A stretch of 64,000 nucleotides of DNA from BPJU01 sp964425225 (GTDB taxonomy: Bacteria > Planctomycetota > Planctomycetia > Pirellulales > Pirellulaceae). A model generated the notes under the pieces. It did not search any database. It was not told the origin of the DNA and saw only the letters and a list, made by a program, of their open reading frames with translations. Below are positions 51,463 through 60,938 of this stretch, in pieces. A program made the translations under genes and the position numbers. Within the stretch, counting starts at the first letter, position 1; the number at the start of each line of letters is the position of its first letter. The stretch is taken from NCBI GenBank assembly GCA_964425225.1, contig CAYRMD010000001.1:86015-150014 (forward strand), read 5' to 3'.

Positions 51463-54400
51463 ATGAACAATCAATTGCGTATCGGCTTGATCGGCGGTGC
51501 CTTATGGGTCGCCTTCTGGGCTGGTGGTTCGTTATGGGCACAGGATGCCGTCGAGAGCATACCCGCTGGCGTGACACTGGTGTCCTTGGAAGTTGTTCCT
51601 CGCGAAATCGACCTTCAAGATCCTCTGGCGTATCGACAACTGTTGGTATTGGGCAAAACGGCGGAAGGCGAAACGGTCGATGTCACGCGGCTGTGCCAAT
51701 GGGAATCCGAGCCCAGCGTTGTTACGATCTCGCCGACGGGCATTGTCCGTCCAAAGACGCAAGGGCAGGAAGAGCTCGTGGTGCGTTACGGTTCGTTTTC
51801 GGCACGTGTGATTTGTCGCGTTCATTCCATGGAGAAACGCCCTGTAAGTTTTGTCACGGACGTGCAACCGGTATTGTCGCGGTTGGGCTGCAATGCCGGC
51901 ACGTGCCATGGCGCCAAAGAGGGCAAGAACGGTTTCAAACTATCGCTACGCGGATATGACCCGCTTTTTGATCATCGCTCACTGACAGACGATTTGGCGT
52001 CACGACGATTCAATCGCGCTGCGCCGGACCAGAGCTTATTCTTGTTGAAAGCTACCGGAAGTATTCCGCATGCCGGCGGCGTACGGACGCGAGTGGGTGA
52101 GCCGTATTACGAGTTGTTGCGCCAATGGGTGCTTGAAGGATGTCGGCTAGATCCGGACGCACCGCGGGTGGTTTCCATCCAAATTTTCCCGCAGGATCCA
52201 GTCATCCCGCGTCCCGGCATGAAATTGCAAACCGCGGTGTTGGCAACCTACAGTGACGGTCGCGTGCGTGACGTGACCCTTGAAGCTTTCGTCGAAAGCG
52301 GGAATACCGAGGTAATGGAAGCCCACGGTAACGGACTGTTGCAGATGTTGCGCCGCGGTGAAGCTCCCATATTAGTACGCTATGAGGGGAATTACGCTGC
52401 CAGCACCGTGACTGTAATGGGGAACCGGGAGGGCTTTACTTGGAGTGATCCACCGACGCATAACTATATTGACGAACTTGTGTATGCCAAGCTGCGGCAC
52501 GTCAAAGTGTTGCCGAGCGAATTATGCACCGACGACGAATTCATCCGCCGCGTGTATTTGGACCTTACCGGACTCCCACCTCCGGCTGACCGCGTCCGTG
52601 CTTTCTTGGCCGACCAACGCCCGACGCGAGTCAAACGCGACGAACTGATCGATCAGCTCATCGGTAGTCCGGAATATATCGAGCATTGGACGAACAAATG
52701 GGCGGATCTGTTACAGGTCAATCGCAAATTCCTCGGCGAAATGGGCGCTGTGGCCTTGCGCAATTGGATCAAGAATGCAGTGGCCACCAACATGCCGTAT
52801 GACGAGTTTGCGCGAGCGATTTTAACTGCCGAAGGTTCGACATTGGAAAACCCGGCAGCGTCGTATTTCAAAATCTTGCGCACGCCCGAAGAGTTGATGG
52901 AAAATACGACGCATCTTTTTCTTGCCATTCGTTTTAATTGCAACAAGTGCCATGATCATCCGTTCGAACGCTGGACTCAGGACCAGTACTATCATTTGGC
53001 AGCCTATTTTGCACAGGTCGGATTGAAAGCCGACCCGCGGTTCGGTGATCAGAGAATTGGGGGGACGGCAGTCGAAGGTGCGAAACCGGCGGTAGAAGTG
53101 GTTTATGAGAAAGGGTCGGGCGAGGTTACGCACTTGCGGACGGGAAAAGTGGCACAGCCCGCGTTTCCTTACGAGTTCGGAATGCAAGTAACGAGCGAGC
53201 TTTCACGCCGCCGACAGCTCGCCCAGTGGTTGACGTCGAAAGATAATCCCTACTTTGCCCGCAGTTTCGTAAATCGACTCTGGGGTTATCTTTTCGGTAC
53301 CGGAATTATCGAGCCGATCGATGACATCCGCGCTGGAAATCCACCAACGAATCCGCAATTACTCGAAGCGTTAACCAAGGACTTCATCGAATCGGGATTC
53401 AACATGCAGCACATGCTCCGCACCATATGTCGGTCGCGTGTCTATCAACACTCGGTCGCTACAAACCCATGGAATGAAGACGATAAGATCAATTTTTCGC
53501 ATGCGTTGCCGCGGCGCTTGACAGCCGAAGCCTTGTTCGACGCGATCCATTTTGCAGCCGGTGCCGAGCCAAGCATTCCAGGAGTACCGAGAGGCATCCG
53601 CGCTGCGGAATTGCCCGATGCGGGTGTAAGCTTGCCGTTCCTGGAAGAATTCGGGCGGCCACCTCGTGAAAGTGCCTGTGAATGTGAGCGTTCAAGCGGT
53701 GTTTACTTGGGGCCTATTCTGAAACTTATCAATGGACCCGTTGTGGGCGATGCATTGACGCAACCGGGTAACGCTCTGGAACGGTTAGTAACGGAAATCC
53801 CAGACGATGGCCAAGTGATCGATGAAGTGTTCTTGCGCTTCTTGGCTCGATATCCGACCTCGCAGGAAAAACAGGCGGCTCTTAATGTGTTTCAACAGGC
53901 GGGAAGTGAACTCGACCAACTCCGCCAGGAGCTGGCTTCGTACGAAGCGCAACTAAACCAACGGCAGCTACAATGGGAACAGCAGATTGGTCAGTCACCG
54001 GTGTGGCAGGTGCTGATGCCGCAACAGATCACGTCGCAGGTGGGGGCTGAGTTTGCCGTCGACAGTGAGGGCATCATCCAGGCCCGTGGGAAAAATGGCA
54101 AAGACGTTTACGAATTGGTTGTCGCGGCTCCTTCCGGGAGTATAACGGGATTCCGGATCGAAGCGTTGCCCGACCCGTCTTTATCTGCACAAGGACCGGG
54201 TCGAGCTGGGAATGGAAATTTTGTGGTGAGCGAATTGCGGTTATTGGTCCGCGGAGCCGAATCGGACTCCCAACCAACCCCAGTCGCCTGGAAGGGTGCT
54301 GCAGCCGATTTCAGCCAACAAGGTTGGCCCGTGGCAGCAGCGATCGACGGCAATCCGGCTACGGGTTGGGCTATCGCTCCCCAATTTGGCAAGCCACACA

Positions 54401-54771
54401 CGGCGGTGTTCCAATTGGCAGAACCGTTAACCGTCGAGAGCCCGAAGTTGCTTGTACTCCAGATCGATCAGCAATTCCCGGACGGCACGCATACGCTTGG
54501 TCGCTTCCGCATCGCCGTAACTTCGTCACCGGAACCGTTACAGCAACAAGCTGTGCCCGATAATATCCGCCAAGCTTTGGCCGCTGCTGAGCGCACCGAA
54601 GAACAACAACGAGTGATAAGTGACTATTTCCGATCCCAAGACGCCAACTGGAAACAGCTCAAGGAACGTGTGGCTGCTGCCGAGAAGCTCTTGGCTAATC
54701 GCCGCTTGGTGGCTGTTCAGGACTTGGCGTGGGCCTTAATCAATACACCAGCCTTCTTGTTTAACCGGTGA
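51463..54771 (+). CDS. Large exported DUF1549/DUF1553 protein with CX4CH motif
   Basis: This 1102-residue protein has an N-terminal signal (residues 5-27), an Ig-like domain (about 35-118, TLVSLEVVPREIDLQ) and a GCNAGTCHG motif near residue 145 (CX4CH heme type). A second Ig-like segment (about 240-320) leads to DUF1549 (about 330-530, YLDLTGLPPPADRV) and DUF1553 (about 580-800, CHDHPFERWTQ, DNPYFARSFVNRLWGYLFG). A C-terminal discoidin-like domain (about 850-1030, GFRIEALPDPSL and AIDGNPATGW) suggests carbohydrate or lipid binding. AAGGAG lies 7 bases before the ATG. The stop overlaps the ABC ATPase start by 4 bases. No DUF1501 partner lies nearby. Confidence 0.9.
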   Translation: MNNQLRIGLIGGALWVAFWAGGSLWAQDAVESIPAGVTLVSLEVVPREIDLQDPLAYRQLLVLGKTAEGETVDVTRLCQWESEPSVVTISPTGIVRPKTQGQEELVVRYGSFSARVICRVHSMEKRPVSFVTDVQPVLSRLGCNAGTCHGAKEGKNGFKLSLRGYDPLFDHRSLTDDLASRRFNRAAPDQSLFLLKATGSIPHAGGVRTRVGEPYYELLRQWVLEGCRLDPDAPRVVSIQIFPQDPVIPRPGMKLQTAVLATYSDGRVRDVTLEAFVESGNTEVMEAHGNGLLQMLRRGEAPILVRYEGNYAASTVTVMGNREGFTWSDPPTHNYIDELVYAKLRHVKVLPSELCTDDEFIRRVYLDLTGLPPPADRVRAFLADQRPTRVKRDELIDQLIGSPEYIEHWTNKWADLLQVNRKFLGEMGAVALRNWIKNAVATNMPYDEFARAILTAEGSTLENPAASYFKILRTPEELMENTTHLFLAIRFNCNKCHDHPFERWTQDQYYHLAAYFAQVGLKADPRFGDQRIGGTAVEGAKPAVEVVYEKGSGEVTHLRTGKVAQPAFPYEFGMQVTSELSRRRQLAQWLTSKDNPYFARSFVNRLWGYLFGTGIIEPIDDIRAGNPPTNPQLLEALTKDFIESGFNMQHMLRTICRSRVYQHSVATNPWNEDDKINFSHALPRRLTAEALFDAIHFAAGAEPSIPGVPRGIRAAELPDAGVSLPFLEEFGRPPRESACECERSSGVYLGPILKLINGPVVGDALTQPGNALERLVTEIPDDGQVIDEVFLRFLARYPTSQEKQAALNVFQQAGSELDQLRQELASYEAQLNQRQLQWEQQIGQSPVWQVLMPQQITSQVGAEFAVDSEGIIQARGKNGKDVYELVVAAPSGSITGFRIEALPDPSLSAQGPGRAGNGNFVVSELRLLVRGAESDSQPTPVAWKGAAADFSQQGWPVAAAIDGNPATGWAIAPQFGKPHTAVFQLAEPLTVESPKLLVLQIDQQFPDGTHTLGRFRIAVTSSPEPLQQQAVPDNIRQALAAAERTEEQQRVISDYFRSQDANWKQLKERVAAAEKLLANRRLVAVQDLAWALINTPAFLFNR

Positions 54772-55709
54772 GCGAACCACTTATTGAAACGGATCGGTTG
54801 ACGAAGCGCTATGGTGCCACCGTGGCGCTGGATCAGTGCACGTTTTCGGTACCTGCCGGACAAGTAGTGGGACTTCTGGGGCCAAACGGCGCCGGTAAGA
54901 CCACATTAGTGCGATTACTTTTGGGCTATTTGAGCCCCACTTCGGGTACGGCACGCATTGCCGCATTGGATTGTGTTCGTCAGGCGGTTCGTGTACGCAG
55001 TTTGGTGGCGTATCTGCCCGGGGAACCGCGATTGTTTAGCGCGTTGAAAGGTCGCGATCTCCTGAGGTTTTTTGCCGAGGTACGGAGACAAGACCCGCGG
55101 AAAGCTTTTCAAGTGGCAGAACGTCTGGAACTGGATCTTTCGGTACGTGTACGAGCAATGTCGACCGGCATGCGGCAAAAACTGGCCCTTGCGTCCGTTT
55201 TCTCGACCGATTGCCCCGTGCTGATTCTGGATGAGCCCACATCCAATTTGGATCCGGATTCTCGGGCCACCGTGCTGACTTTAGTGCGCGAGGCGCAAAG
55301 CCGCGGCGCTACTGTTTTGTTTTCCTCCCATGTATTGCCCGAGGTCGAAGACGTTTCGCACCGAGTACTCATGCTCCGAAAAGGTCACGTGGTCGCCGAT
55401 GTCAGTTTAGAAGCATTGCGCAATCGACATACGATCGACGTCCAATTCCAAAACGAACCAACGATCGCCCCCCCGAGCGAATGGAGCAATTGGGTACAGA
55501 TCCAACCGGTCGGCAAACACTCTTACCGTATTGAATGTAGCGTACCACTGGGGAGCGTCTTGCGCTGGCTTGCTTCCTATCCGATCAGTGATGTGCGTGT
55601 GTCCCCAGGAGCGTTGAGGCGATTATATGACCAATATTTTGCGCCCGATTGGGAAGACACGTATACGTCGGATAGGGAATCCGACTCCGTCTCATTCACG
55701 GTCCGATGA
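54768..55709 (+). CDS. ABC-2 type transporter ATP-binding protein
   Basis: This 313-residue ATPase begins with a GTG that overlaps the DUF1553 stop by 4 bases. Walker A GPNGAGKTT is at residues 38-46, a degenerate signature MSTGMRQKLALASVF near 130 and Walker B VLILDEPTSNLDPDSR near 152; the H-loop is in LFSSHVLPEVEDV. STGM instead of SGGQ is common in ABC-2 type (NatA-like) ATPases. A C-terminal extension of about 90 residues (HTIDVQFQ onward) is a typical extra domain. It should pair with the permease at 55767. Coupled translation to the upstream gene is unusual. Confidence 0.9.
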   Translation: MSEPLIETDRLTKRYGATVALDQCTFSVPAGQVVGLLGPNGAGKTTLVRLLLGYLSPTSGTARIAALDCVRQAVRVRSLVAYLPGEPRLFSALKGRDLLRFFAEVRRQDPRKAFQVAERLELDLSVRVRAMSTGMRQKLALASVFSTDCPVLILDEPTSNLDPDSRATVLTLVREAQSRGATVLFSSHVLPEVEDVSHRVLMLRKGHVVADVSLEALRNRHTIDVQFQNEPTIAPPSEWSNWVQIQPVGKHSYRIECSVPLGSVLRWLASYPISDVRVSPGALRRLYDQYFAPDWEDTYTSDRESDSVSFTVR

Positions 55710-55766
55710 CTTCGGACGGTTAGGCTGCATTCAAGACCGCACGATGCAATAGGTATCATAGCGATT

Positions 55767-56744
55767 ATGAGTCGAACCTTCTGGGTCTTAACCAATCGCT
55801 GGTGTGCAGAAAGTTTCTTGCTGTGGGCTACCTGTGCCATCGGTCTCTTTATTTTCTGTTGGATACGCGTGTGGATTATCAGCCAACTGCCTGCCAGTTC
55901 GTTCGAGATTATCGCTGAGCAGATCTGGCAAAAGTACGAGCGGTTTTCGACGGTGCCGTTCCGACAACTGGTGAGTTATCACGGACGCGTGGCGCTAGCT
56001 TTCGACGAACCGATCCTGTTGTTGGGAATTGCCGTTTGGGCAATTGCACGAGGGTCGGATACGGTGGCTGGAAAACTGTCTCGCGGCACCATGGAAATGC
56101 TGCTGGCACAACCGTTGTCACGCCATGCGCTTTACTACAGCCAATGCCTGGTCACCTTAGTGGGACTTATCGCACTGGTAGTGTTAATTTGGTGTGGCGT
56201 TAGCATAGGGATTCTTACCGTAAAAGTTCCGATCGAAGTTCGCCCGACTATTTCTCTACCGATCAAGGGTTGGCCCGAAGTACCCATTCCATTTGTACAG
56301 CCGCGGATCGAATACGTACGAATGTCGGAGAAAACCTCTCCAATTTATTTTATACCGGCCACGCTGAATCTCGGTTGTTGGGGAATCTTCATTGCTGGGC
56401 TCACCACGTGCCTGTCTGCTTGCGATCGCAATCGCGGCCGAACCATTGGTGCAGTTGTCGTTTTCCTGACCATGGAACTCGTCCTTCGATTGGTCAGCAT
56501 GGCTTCCACAGACTGGAGATGGCTTCAATATCTCACAATTTTCCTTGCCTATGATCCTCAAGCGTTAGTCCACGTGGCTGTATCACAGCCCGAACAGCTC
56601 TGGGCCTGGACCCGAACTGACTTGCAGGGCAATTCAACCTTGGGGCCATTAGGTTGCTATACTGTGCTGGTCGCTCCTGGGTCCATTTTGTTCTTGATTG
56701 GCGGCTGGCGATTCAGTCGACGTGATCTTCCTGCACCGGTATGA
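55767..56744 (+). CDS. ABC-2 type permease
   Basis: This 325-residue membrane protein has about six hydrophobic segments: residues 15-38, 80-95, 118-145, 205-222, 235-255 and 300-320. The segment GKLSRGTMEMLLAQPLSRHALYYSQ at about 103-128 (cited by its core LLAQPLSR) is the conserved cytoplasmic loop of ABC-2 permeases. It forms the membrane part of the exporter whose ATPase precedes it by 57 bases. The ligand is unknown; proximity to a DUF1553 gene hints at an envelope-linked substrate. Confidence 0.87.
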   Translation: MSRTFWVLTNRWCAESFLLWATCAIGLFIFCWIRVWIISQLPASSFEIIAEQIWQKYERFSTVPFRQLVSYHGRVALAFDEPILLLGIAVWAIARGSDTVAGKLSRGTMEMLLAQPLSRHALYYSQCLVTLVGLIALVVLIWCGVSIGILTVKVPIEVRPTISLPIKGWPEVPIPFVQPRIEYVRMSEKTSPIYFIPATLNLGCWGIFIAGLTTCLSACDRNRGRTIGAVVVFLTMELVLRLVSMASTDWRWLQYLTIFLAYDPQALVHVAVSQPEQLWAWTRTDLQGNSTLGPLGCYTVLVAPGSILFLIGGWRFSRRDLPAPV

Positions 56745-58152
56745 TGTAACCGAGGCAAGCTGTGAAGCGAGCTGCGGGTGCTGGTACGGATCAACGTTTT
56801 TTTCTCACATTCAGCGTTGCCCATGTCTAGCGGTGGCTGGACTTTCTCCTAAAGTGGGATTTCGTTTCACGTCTGCGCGTTGATGCGTTTGGAGGTCCCT
56901 GTCCAAGCCGATCGAACAGGGCCTCTTTACCATTTCCGGGATTTCTCAAACAGTGTCACCAAGCTGGGCCCACCGACAAACATTAACCCTCAAAACGGGC
57001 ATGCGATTCTGGCAGTCGCTTCACTCAACGTGGGGCCGCTTTGCCGGCAGAAGCTACCGTTTTGATCAGGCTTGCGAATAAGCTGTCTTCAACAAGTGAC
57101 GGTTGCCCACCACATAGAAGCACCAAGCTACCGCTGCGTGAGTCAAAGTTGTAGGCAATTGTCGCGCGACAGGGCGGCGACAAAACATGCCCACTGGCCG
57201 TCACCGGACATAAAAAGCTGGCTCGTTAACCGTTCGTCGCATCGATGGCTCGTCAGCTTGACGCGGCACGTGCGGGCGGCACCCGCAAAAAACGCTTTCC
57301 GAACGACAGCAAACAACCTTTACACACCTTGGGCGGACCGCCCGACGTTACTCGGCAGCGACACGTTGACCCTATCCACCGACCGCGGACGTCCGCAGGC
57401 ACGCTACGAACCTTCACGCATAAACCTTTTGAAGCTTGCGGTCTTACGTAGTGTTATTATTTAGTCGCCGCAAATTGCCATAACACATGACTTTCGGGTC
57501 TGTCCCCTTGCCCTTGGAGCCTGTCCGCGGTCACGGTACCAGCCTCTTTCATTCTTCGCTATGTTTAATAGCATACTCTAGTTGACGAGTCGAACTGCGA
57601 CAGTCCCTGTGTTCTAAAATGGCCTACCTTGGGGTGTCCGATGCGGACCGCGCTTGAAACGGGCGTACGAAAACCTGTTGCTTAAAGAGACTGTCGAGCG
57701 TCGCGTGCATTCGGCGCAGAGAAACGCTAGCAGCTAGAGCTCGATGAGAAGTTCCACACGCTAGATAGATCGTTACCGAGTGAGTGCGGGTGTGTTGTCA
57801 AATGGGAGTCCTCCCCGGCCCCAGCGGCTGGCGATGAGGCAGCCGTTTTGGGTCGCCGCACGAGCCGTCCACTACACCGGTCGCCGCGATACGTGTAACA
57901 ATGGCCCTCATTGCTGAGAGGGAGTGAGGGAGTATCCAACGCAACGGCATGTGGTGGGTTTGGGCCAACCGACATTGACGCCGGGTTGGCGGAAATAAAA
58001 AACACCAAGACGCAGTGACGCAGGCCCGCAAGTAGGCGGCAAATTCCTGCGAGCGGAACCCGTTACGCCCCTGCACGATGCGTCTTTGCGTTGGATCCTT
58101 TGGCCATGCCGGGCGCTCTTGTACATGACGAAAGGCGAGCTTTGGCAAGACG
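56745..58152. other. 1.4-kb gene-free region
   Basis: This is the largest gap in the window. Frames at 57072-57464 and 57727-58208 have no domain and no convincing start. It contains a T-run at about 56797-56803, two GGACAG(A/G)C-type words on the minus strand (57494-57530) and an inverted pair of repeats at 58001-58104. No RNA gene could be recognised by eye; a structured RNA cannot be excluded. Confidence 0.45.
58001..58104. repeat. Inverted pair of AACGCAAAGACGC-type repeats
   Basis: AACACCAAGACGCAGTGACG (58001-58020) and, reversed, GATGCGTCTTTGCGTTGG (58078-58095) face each other around a 57-base spacer. The arrangement resembles the pair at 30893-30971 and belongs to the same GCAAAGGCGC family. 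Confidence 0.5.
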
Positions 58153-59235
58153 TCAAGCCAGTAGCTCTTCCCACCTCCGGAAGAATTCCTCGGCGCTGAA
58201 TCGGTCAAGGACTTCGCGCGCTCGCTGGCCCATTTGTCTTCGCAGCTCTGGGTTGTCCATCAATCGAGCCAGGGCAGCAGATAGAGCACCCACATCTTCA
58301 GGTGGAACGAGAATTCCATCGACCGAATGGCGAATGATTTCGGCTGGACCCGTTGGGCAGTCGAAGCTTACTGCTGGCAAACTGTGGGCCATAGCTTCCA
58401 GTAATGCTGTAGGAAACCCTTCGTAGCGCGAAGAAAGCACGAACAACTCGGCTTGCTGCATGAGTTGCTCGGGCCGAGCAACACGACCTAGCAACTGAAT
58501 ACGTTTTTCCAAGCCACGGCGGCGGATTTCGCGTGCCAGTACCGGGTGCTGCGACCCTTCGCCTGCTATCCACAGATCCCAGCTAGGATGCGTGGAAGCC
58601 AGCCGAGCGAATGCTTCGATCAAGAGATCGAACCCTTTCTGCGGCTCCAACCGCCCAACCGCCAAAATATGAGGAGCCTCGGGTTTTGGCACGGATTCCA
58701 ATTGCGGTCGGGGTACTCCCGTAGGAATTACTACAATTGGCACGCGCCGCAACCAGCTCTGAAACCACTGGCGGACACTTGCCGTTTGTACCACCAAAGC
58801 ACGTGCCGACGGATAGGTCCACCGCCTCAGCAACGACCAGAATCGGCCAATCGCATGTTGCCGGGGATCGACCAATTCGTAAATCACTGGCCTGACCGGT
58901 AAATCTCGGCACGCCAAGAGTGTCAAGACGTTTGTTTTATCGGTCAAACTAATGATGTGTTCCGGCTGGCTGCCGCGCAAGGCCTGAGACAAACGGCGTA
59001 TGCGTATCCAATTCTTGGCAATGGCTTGAAGGCTGTTATGCGATTCGGCCATCAGGTTCAGCCCAACGCGTTGTACGCCGGGCCCCACTCGATATTGATC
59101 TGTTCCGACCGAAGAAAGAGTCAGAAGCGTGACATGGTCCCCCTGATCGCACCAATGGTTCGCCATCCACGCCGCGATACGTTCGGCTCCACCGCCTTCT
59201 AGTGAGTGAATGACGATTGTAAGCCGGCGGTTCAT
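58153..59235 (-). CDS. Glycosyltransferase family 4 protein
   Basis: This 360-residue GT-B enzyme should transfer a sugar from a nucleotide donor in envelope polysaccharide or glycolipid synthesis. The N-terminal SLEGGGAERIAAWMA is typical; the donor-side motif VGRLEPQKGFDLLIEAFA lies near 190 and the catalytic-type EGFPTALLEAMAHSLPAV segment near 272, followed by DGILVPPED and the C-terminal helix. Length is normal. It starts 168 bases after the stop of the upstream gene in the same direction. Donor and acceptor are unknown. Confidence 0.9.
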   Translation of the reverse strand: MNRRLTIVIHSLEGGGAERIAAWMANHWCDQGDHVTLLTLSSVGTDQYRVGPGVQRVGLNLMAESHNSLQAIAKNWIRIRRLSQALRGSQPEHIISLTDKTNVLTLLACRDLPVRPVIYELVDPRQHAIGRFWSLLRRWTYPSARALVVQTASVRQWFQSWLRRVPIVVIPTGVPRPQLESVPKPEAPHILAVGRLEPQKGFDLLIEAFARLASTHPSWDLWIAGEGSQHPVLAREIRRRGLEKRIQLLGRVARPEQLMQQAELFVLSSRYEGFPTALLEAMAHSLPAVSFDCPTGPAEIIRHSVDGILVPPEDVGALSAALARLMDNPELRRQMGQRAREVLDRFSAEEFFRRWEELLA

Positions 59236-59403
59236 ACTCAGGAATTCAGCTTGGCCTGACTATCCACTCTCCGGTCCGTTTGGGCTCATTGTATCGACGC
59301 CAGACCCCGAATCGGTGGGCGCAATTGCTCACGCGCGTTCACGGGAATTACGATGGGCGCGATACGGAGTCCCTGTGAGTTGGGCGGCTGATCGCCTACT
59401 GGC

Positions 59404-60612
59404 TTAGGCTCTGGGATGTGAAGCACGCCGGCGTTGCGGCAGTTCTTCCAGTAGATCTTCCAGCCGCTGCATCAAGCTATCTGCGTCAAATTGCGTCTGT
59501 GCCCATTGTTGGGCCACTATTGCACATTGTCGCGCGCTGGACAAGTTGTGCAAAGTATCAGCGATCACTTGGGCCAATGCCTGTGCGTCGCCGGGCGGGA
59601 CGAGTCGCCCTCGTGCTCCGTCGCCAAGTAATTCGCTTACTCCTCCTGGACATTCAGTTGCGATGACCGGCGTTCCGCATAGCATCGCCTCAACTACCGC
59701 GTTGGGCAAGCCCTCGTACAACGAAGAGAGGCAAAACACATCGGCGTGCTGTACCCACGGCAAGGGGTTCGACTGGTAACCGAGAAACTCGACCACATTT
59801 TCCAATCGAAGGTTGGCGGCTAACTTTTTGAGCAACACCTCATCGGGTCCACTTCCAATTATCCAAACGCGCAGGGGTAAATCGTTGCCACGATGGACCA
59901 AGTGTGCAATAGCTTGTAATAAGAATTGTTGACCTTTTTCTTGCTGTAATCGTCCGACGCTGACCAAGTAATAATTGCCACTTTCGCGTGGGGGAACAAA
60001 ATGGGATGCTTTGTTACGAACTTCTGCACTGTCGACTATCGGATAGAGCGTACAGATACGATGTGGGGCCAGGCCGTAAAAACTCACTAATCCATCTCGT
60101 ACTGCGTGAGAAACAGCAATGATTCGATCAGCATCGCGATATGCGCGTTGCACGAGCCAATACTTAACAAGTGAAAATCGCCGGTGGGCCGTATAAAACT
60201 CGCGTCGTGGGTCTCCCGCGGCAACCGACACGCGAGTAACTGGCGGGTCCCGGCCGGCCAGGAACGCAGTCAACGTCATTTGGGATGTACGATCATAAAT
60301 GCAATCTATTTTCCATTGGTTGAGGGTACGCCGCACATGCCGTGCTTGGTCCCATAGAATACGTCCAGGTAGGTAAAGTCCTGGTGACGAATGGTCGGGC
60401 CAGTAAGATGCCACAGGGACGTCGCTGGGAATTTGGTCGAGCCATTCACCGCGGCGAGCTATAAGATACAGATGGGGTTGGAAACGCCGCCGGTCGATGC
60501 GCCGCAGCAGTTGCAGCACCTGCTGCTCGCTTCCGCCAGCTCCCATCGCCCCAAGTAACACCATCAGCCGTTTGGGATGTGCCACGGTACTCGTCTTAGG
60601 TGCAAGCCGCAC
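59404..60612 (-). CDS. Glycosyltransferase family 4 protein
   Basis: This 402-residue GT-B enzyme has GAMGAGGSEQQVLQLLRRID at the N-terminus (about residues 21-40), VSVGRLQQEKGQQFLLQAIAHL near 215, and SSLYEGLPNAVVEAMLCGTPVIATE near 300 (cited by the landmark YEGLPNAVVEAML). It is a paralogue of the neighbour at 58153 and likely acts in the same pathway. The GTG at 60610-60612 is used as start; an ATG at 60564 is an alternative since neither has a clear ribosome site. It follows the small membrane protein gene by 48 bases. Confidence 0.9.
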   Translation of the reverse strand: MRLAPKTSTVAHPKRLMVLLGAMGAGGSEQQVLQLLRRIDRRRFQPHLYLIARRGEWLDQIPSDVPVASYWPDHSSPGLYLPGRILWDQARHVRRTLNQWKIDCIYDRTSQMTLTAFLAGRDPPVTRVSVAAGDPRREFYTAHRRFSLVKYWLVQRAYRDADRIIAVSHAVRDGLVSFYGLAPHRICTLYPIVDSAEVRNKASHFVPPRESGNYYLVSVGRLQQEKGQQFLLQAIAHLVHRGNDLPLRVWIIGSGPDEVLLKKLAANLRLENVVEFLGYQSNPLPWVQHADVFCLSSLYEGLPNAVVEAMLCGTPVIATECPGGVSELLGDGARGRLVPPGDAQALAQVIADTLHNLSSARQCAIVAQQWAQTQFDADSLMQRLEDLLEELPQRRRASHPRA

Positions 60613-60660
60613 AAGGTGTGCAACGGTTCAAATCGTACGCCGGATCGAATCTTGTCTGGC

Positions 60661-60906
60661 TTACGATTCGGTCGATTCCGTTGGTGAATTGGTGCTCGAG
60701 GTATCGGAACCAGCACGCTTCTTGGCCCAAAGTTCCAGCTCATCCAACTCCCGATACAAGCGGCGATCCTGCCACATTGCGTACAGCGATTGACCAATCA
60801 ACCAGCCAAGATAAACGACTGAGGCGACGGCGACGAATGCGATTAAAAACAGGAAAAACGCCCGCCGCACGCGACTGTACCTCCCTCGACTGTCCGTTTC
60901 ATCCAT
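60661..60906 (-). CDS. Small single-pass membrane protein
   Basis: This 81-residue protein has one membrane helix (about 17-38, FFLFLIAFVAVASVVYLGWLI), flanked by basic residues on the N-side, and a charged C-terminal tail (LDELELWAKKRAGSDTSS). It starts 32 bases after the miaB stop. No family is recognised. The ATG at 60904-60906 is preferred over a GTG four codons upstream. Confidence 0.65.
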   Translation of the reverse strand: MDETDSRGRYSRVRRAFFLFLIAFVAVASVVYLGWLIGQSLYAMWQDRRLYRELDELELWAKKRAGSDTSSTNSPTESTES

Positions 60907-60938
60907 TAAGGATCGCACCAGATCCGACCACGTGGCCC

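Noticed and set aside
57072..57464. Plus-strand frame of 130 codons in the largest gap
   Set aside because: Random-looking translation and no start signal.
57798..58208. Minus-strand frame of 136 codons
   Set aside because: Overlaps a glycosyltransferase gene end and the inverted repeat pair.
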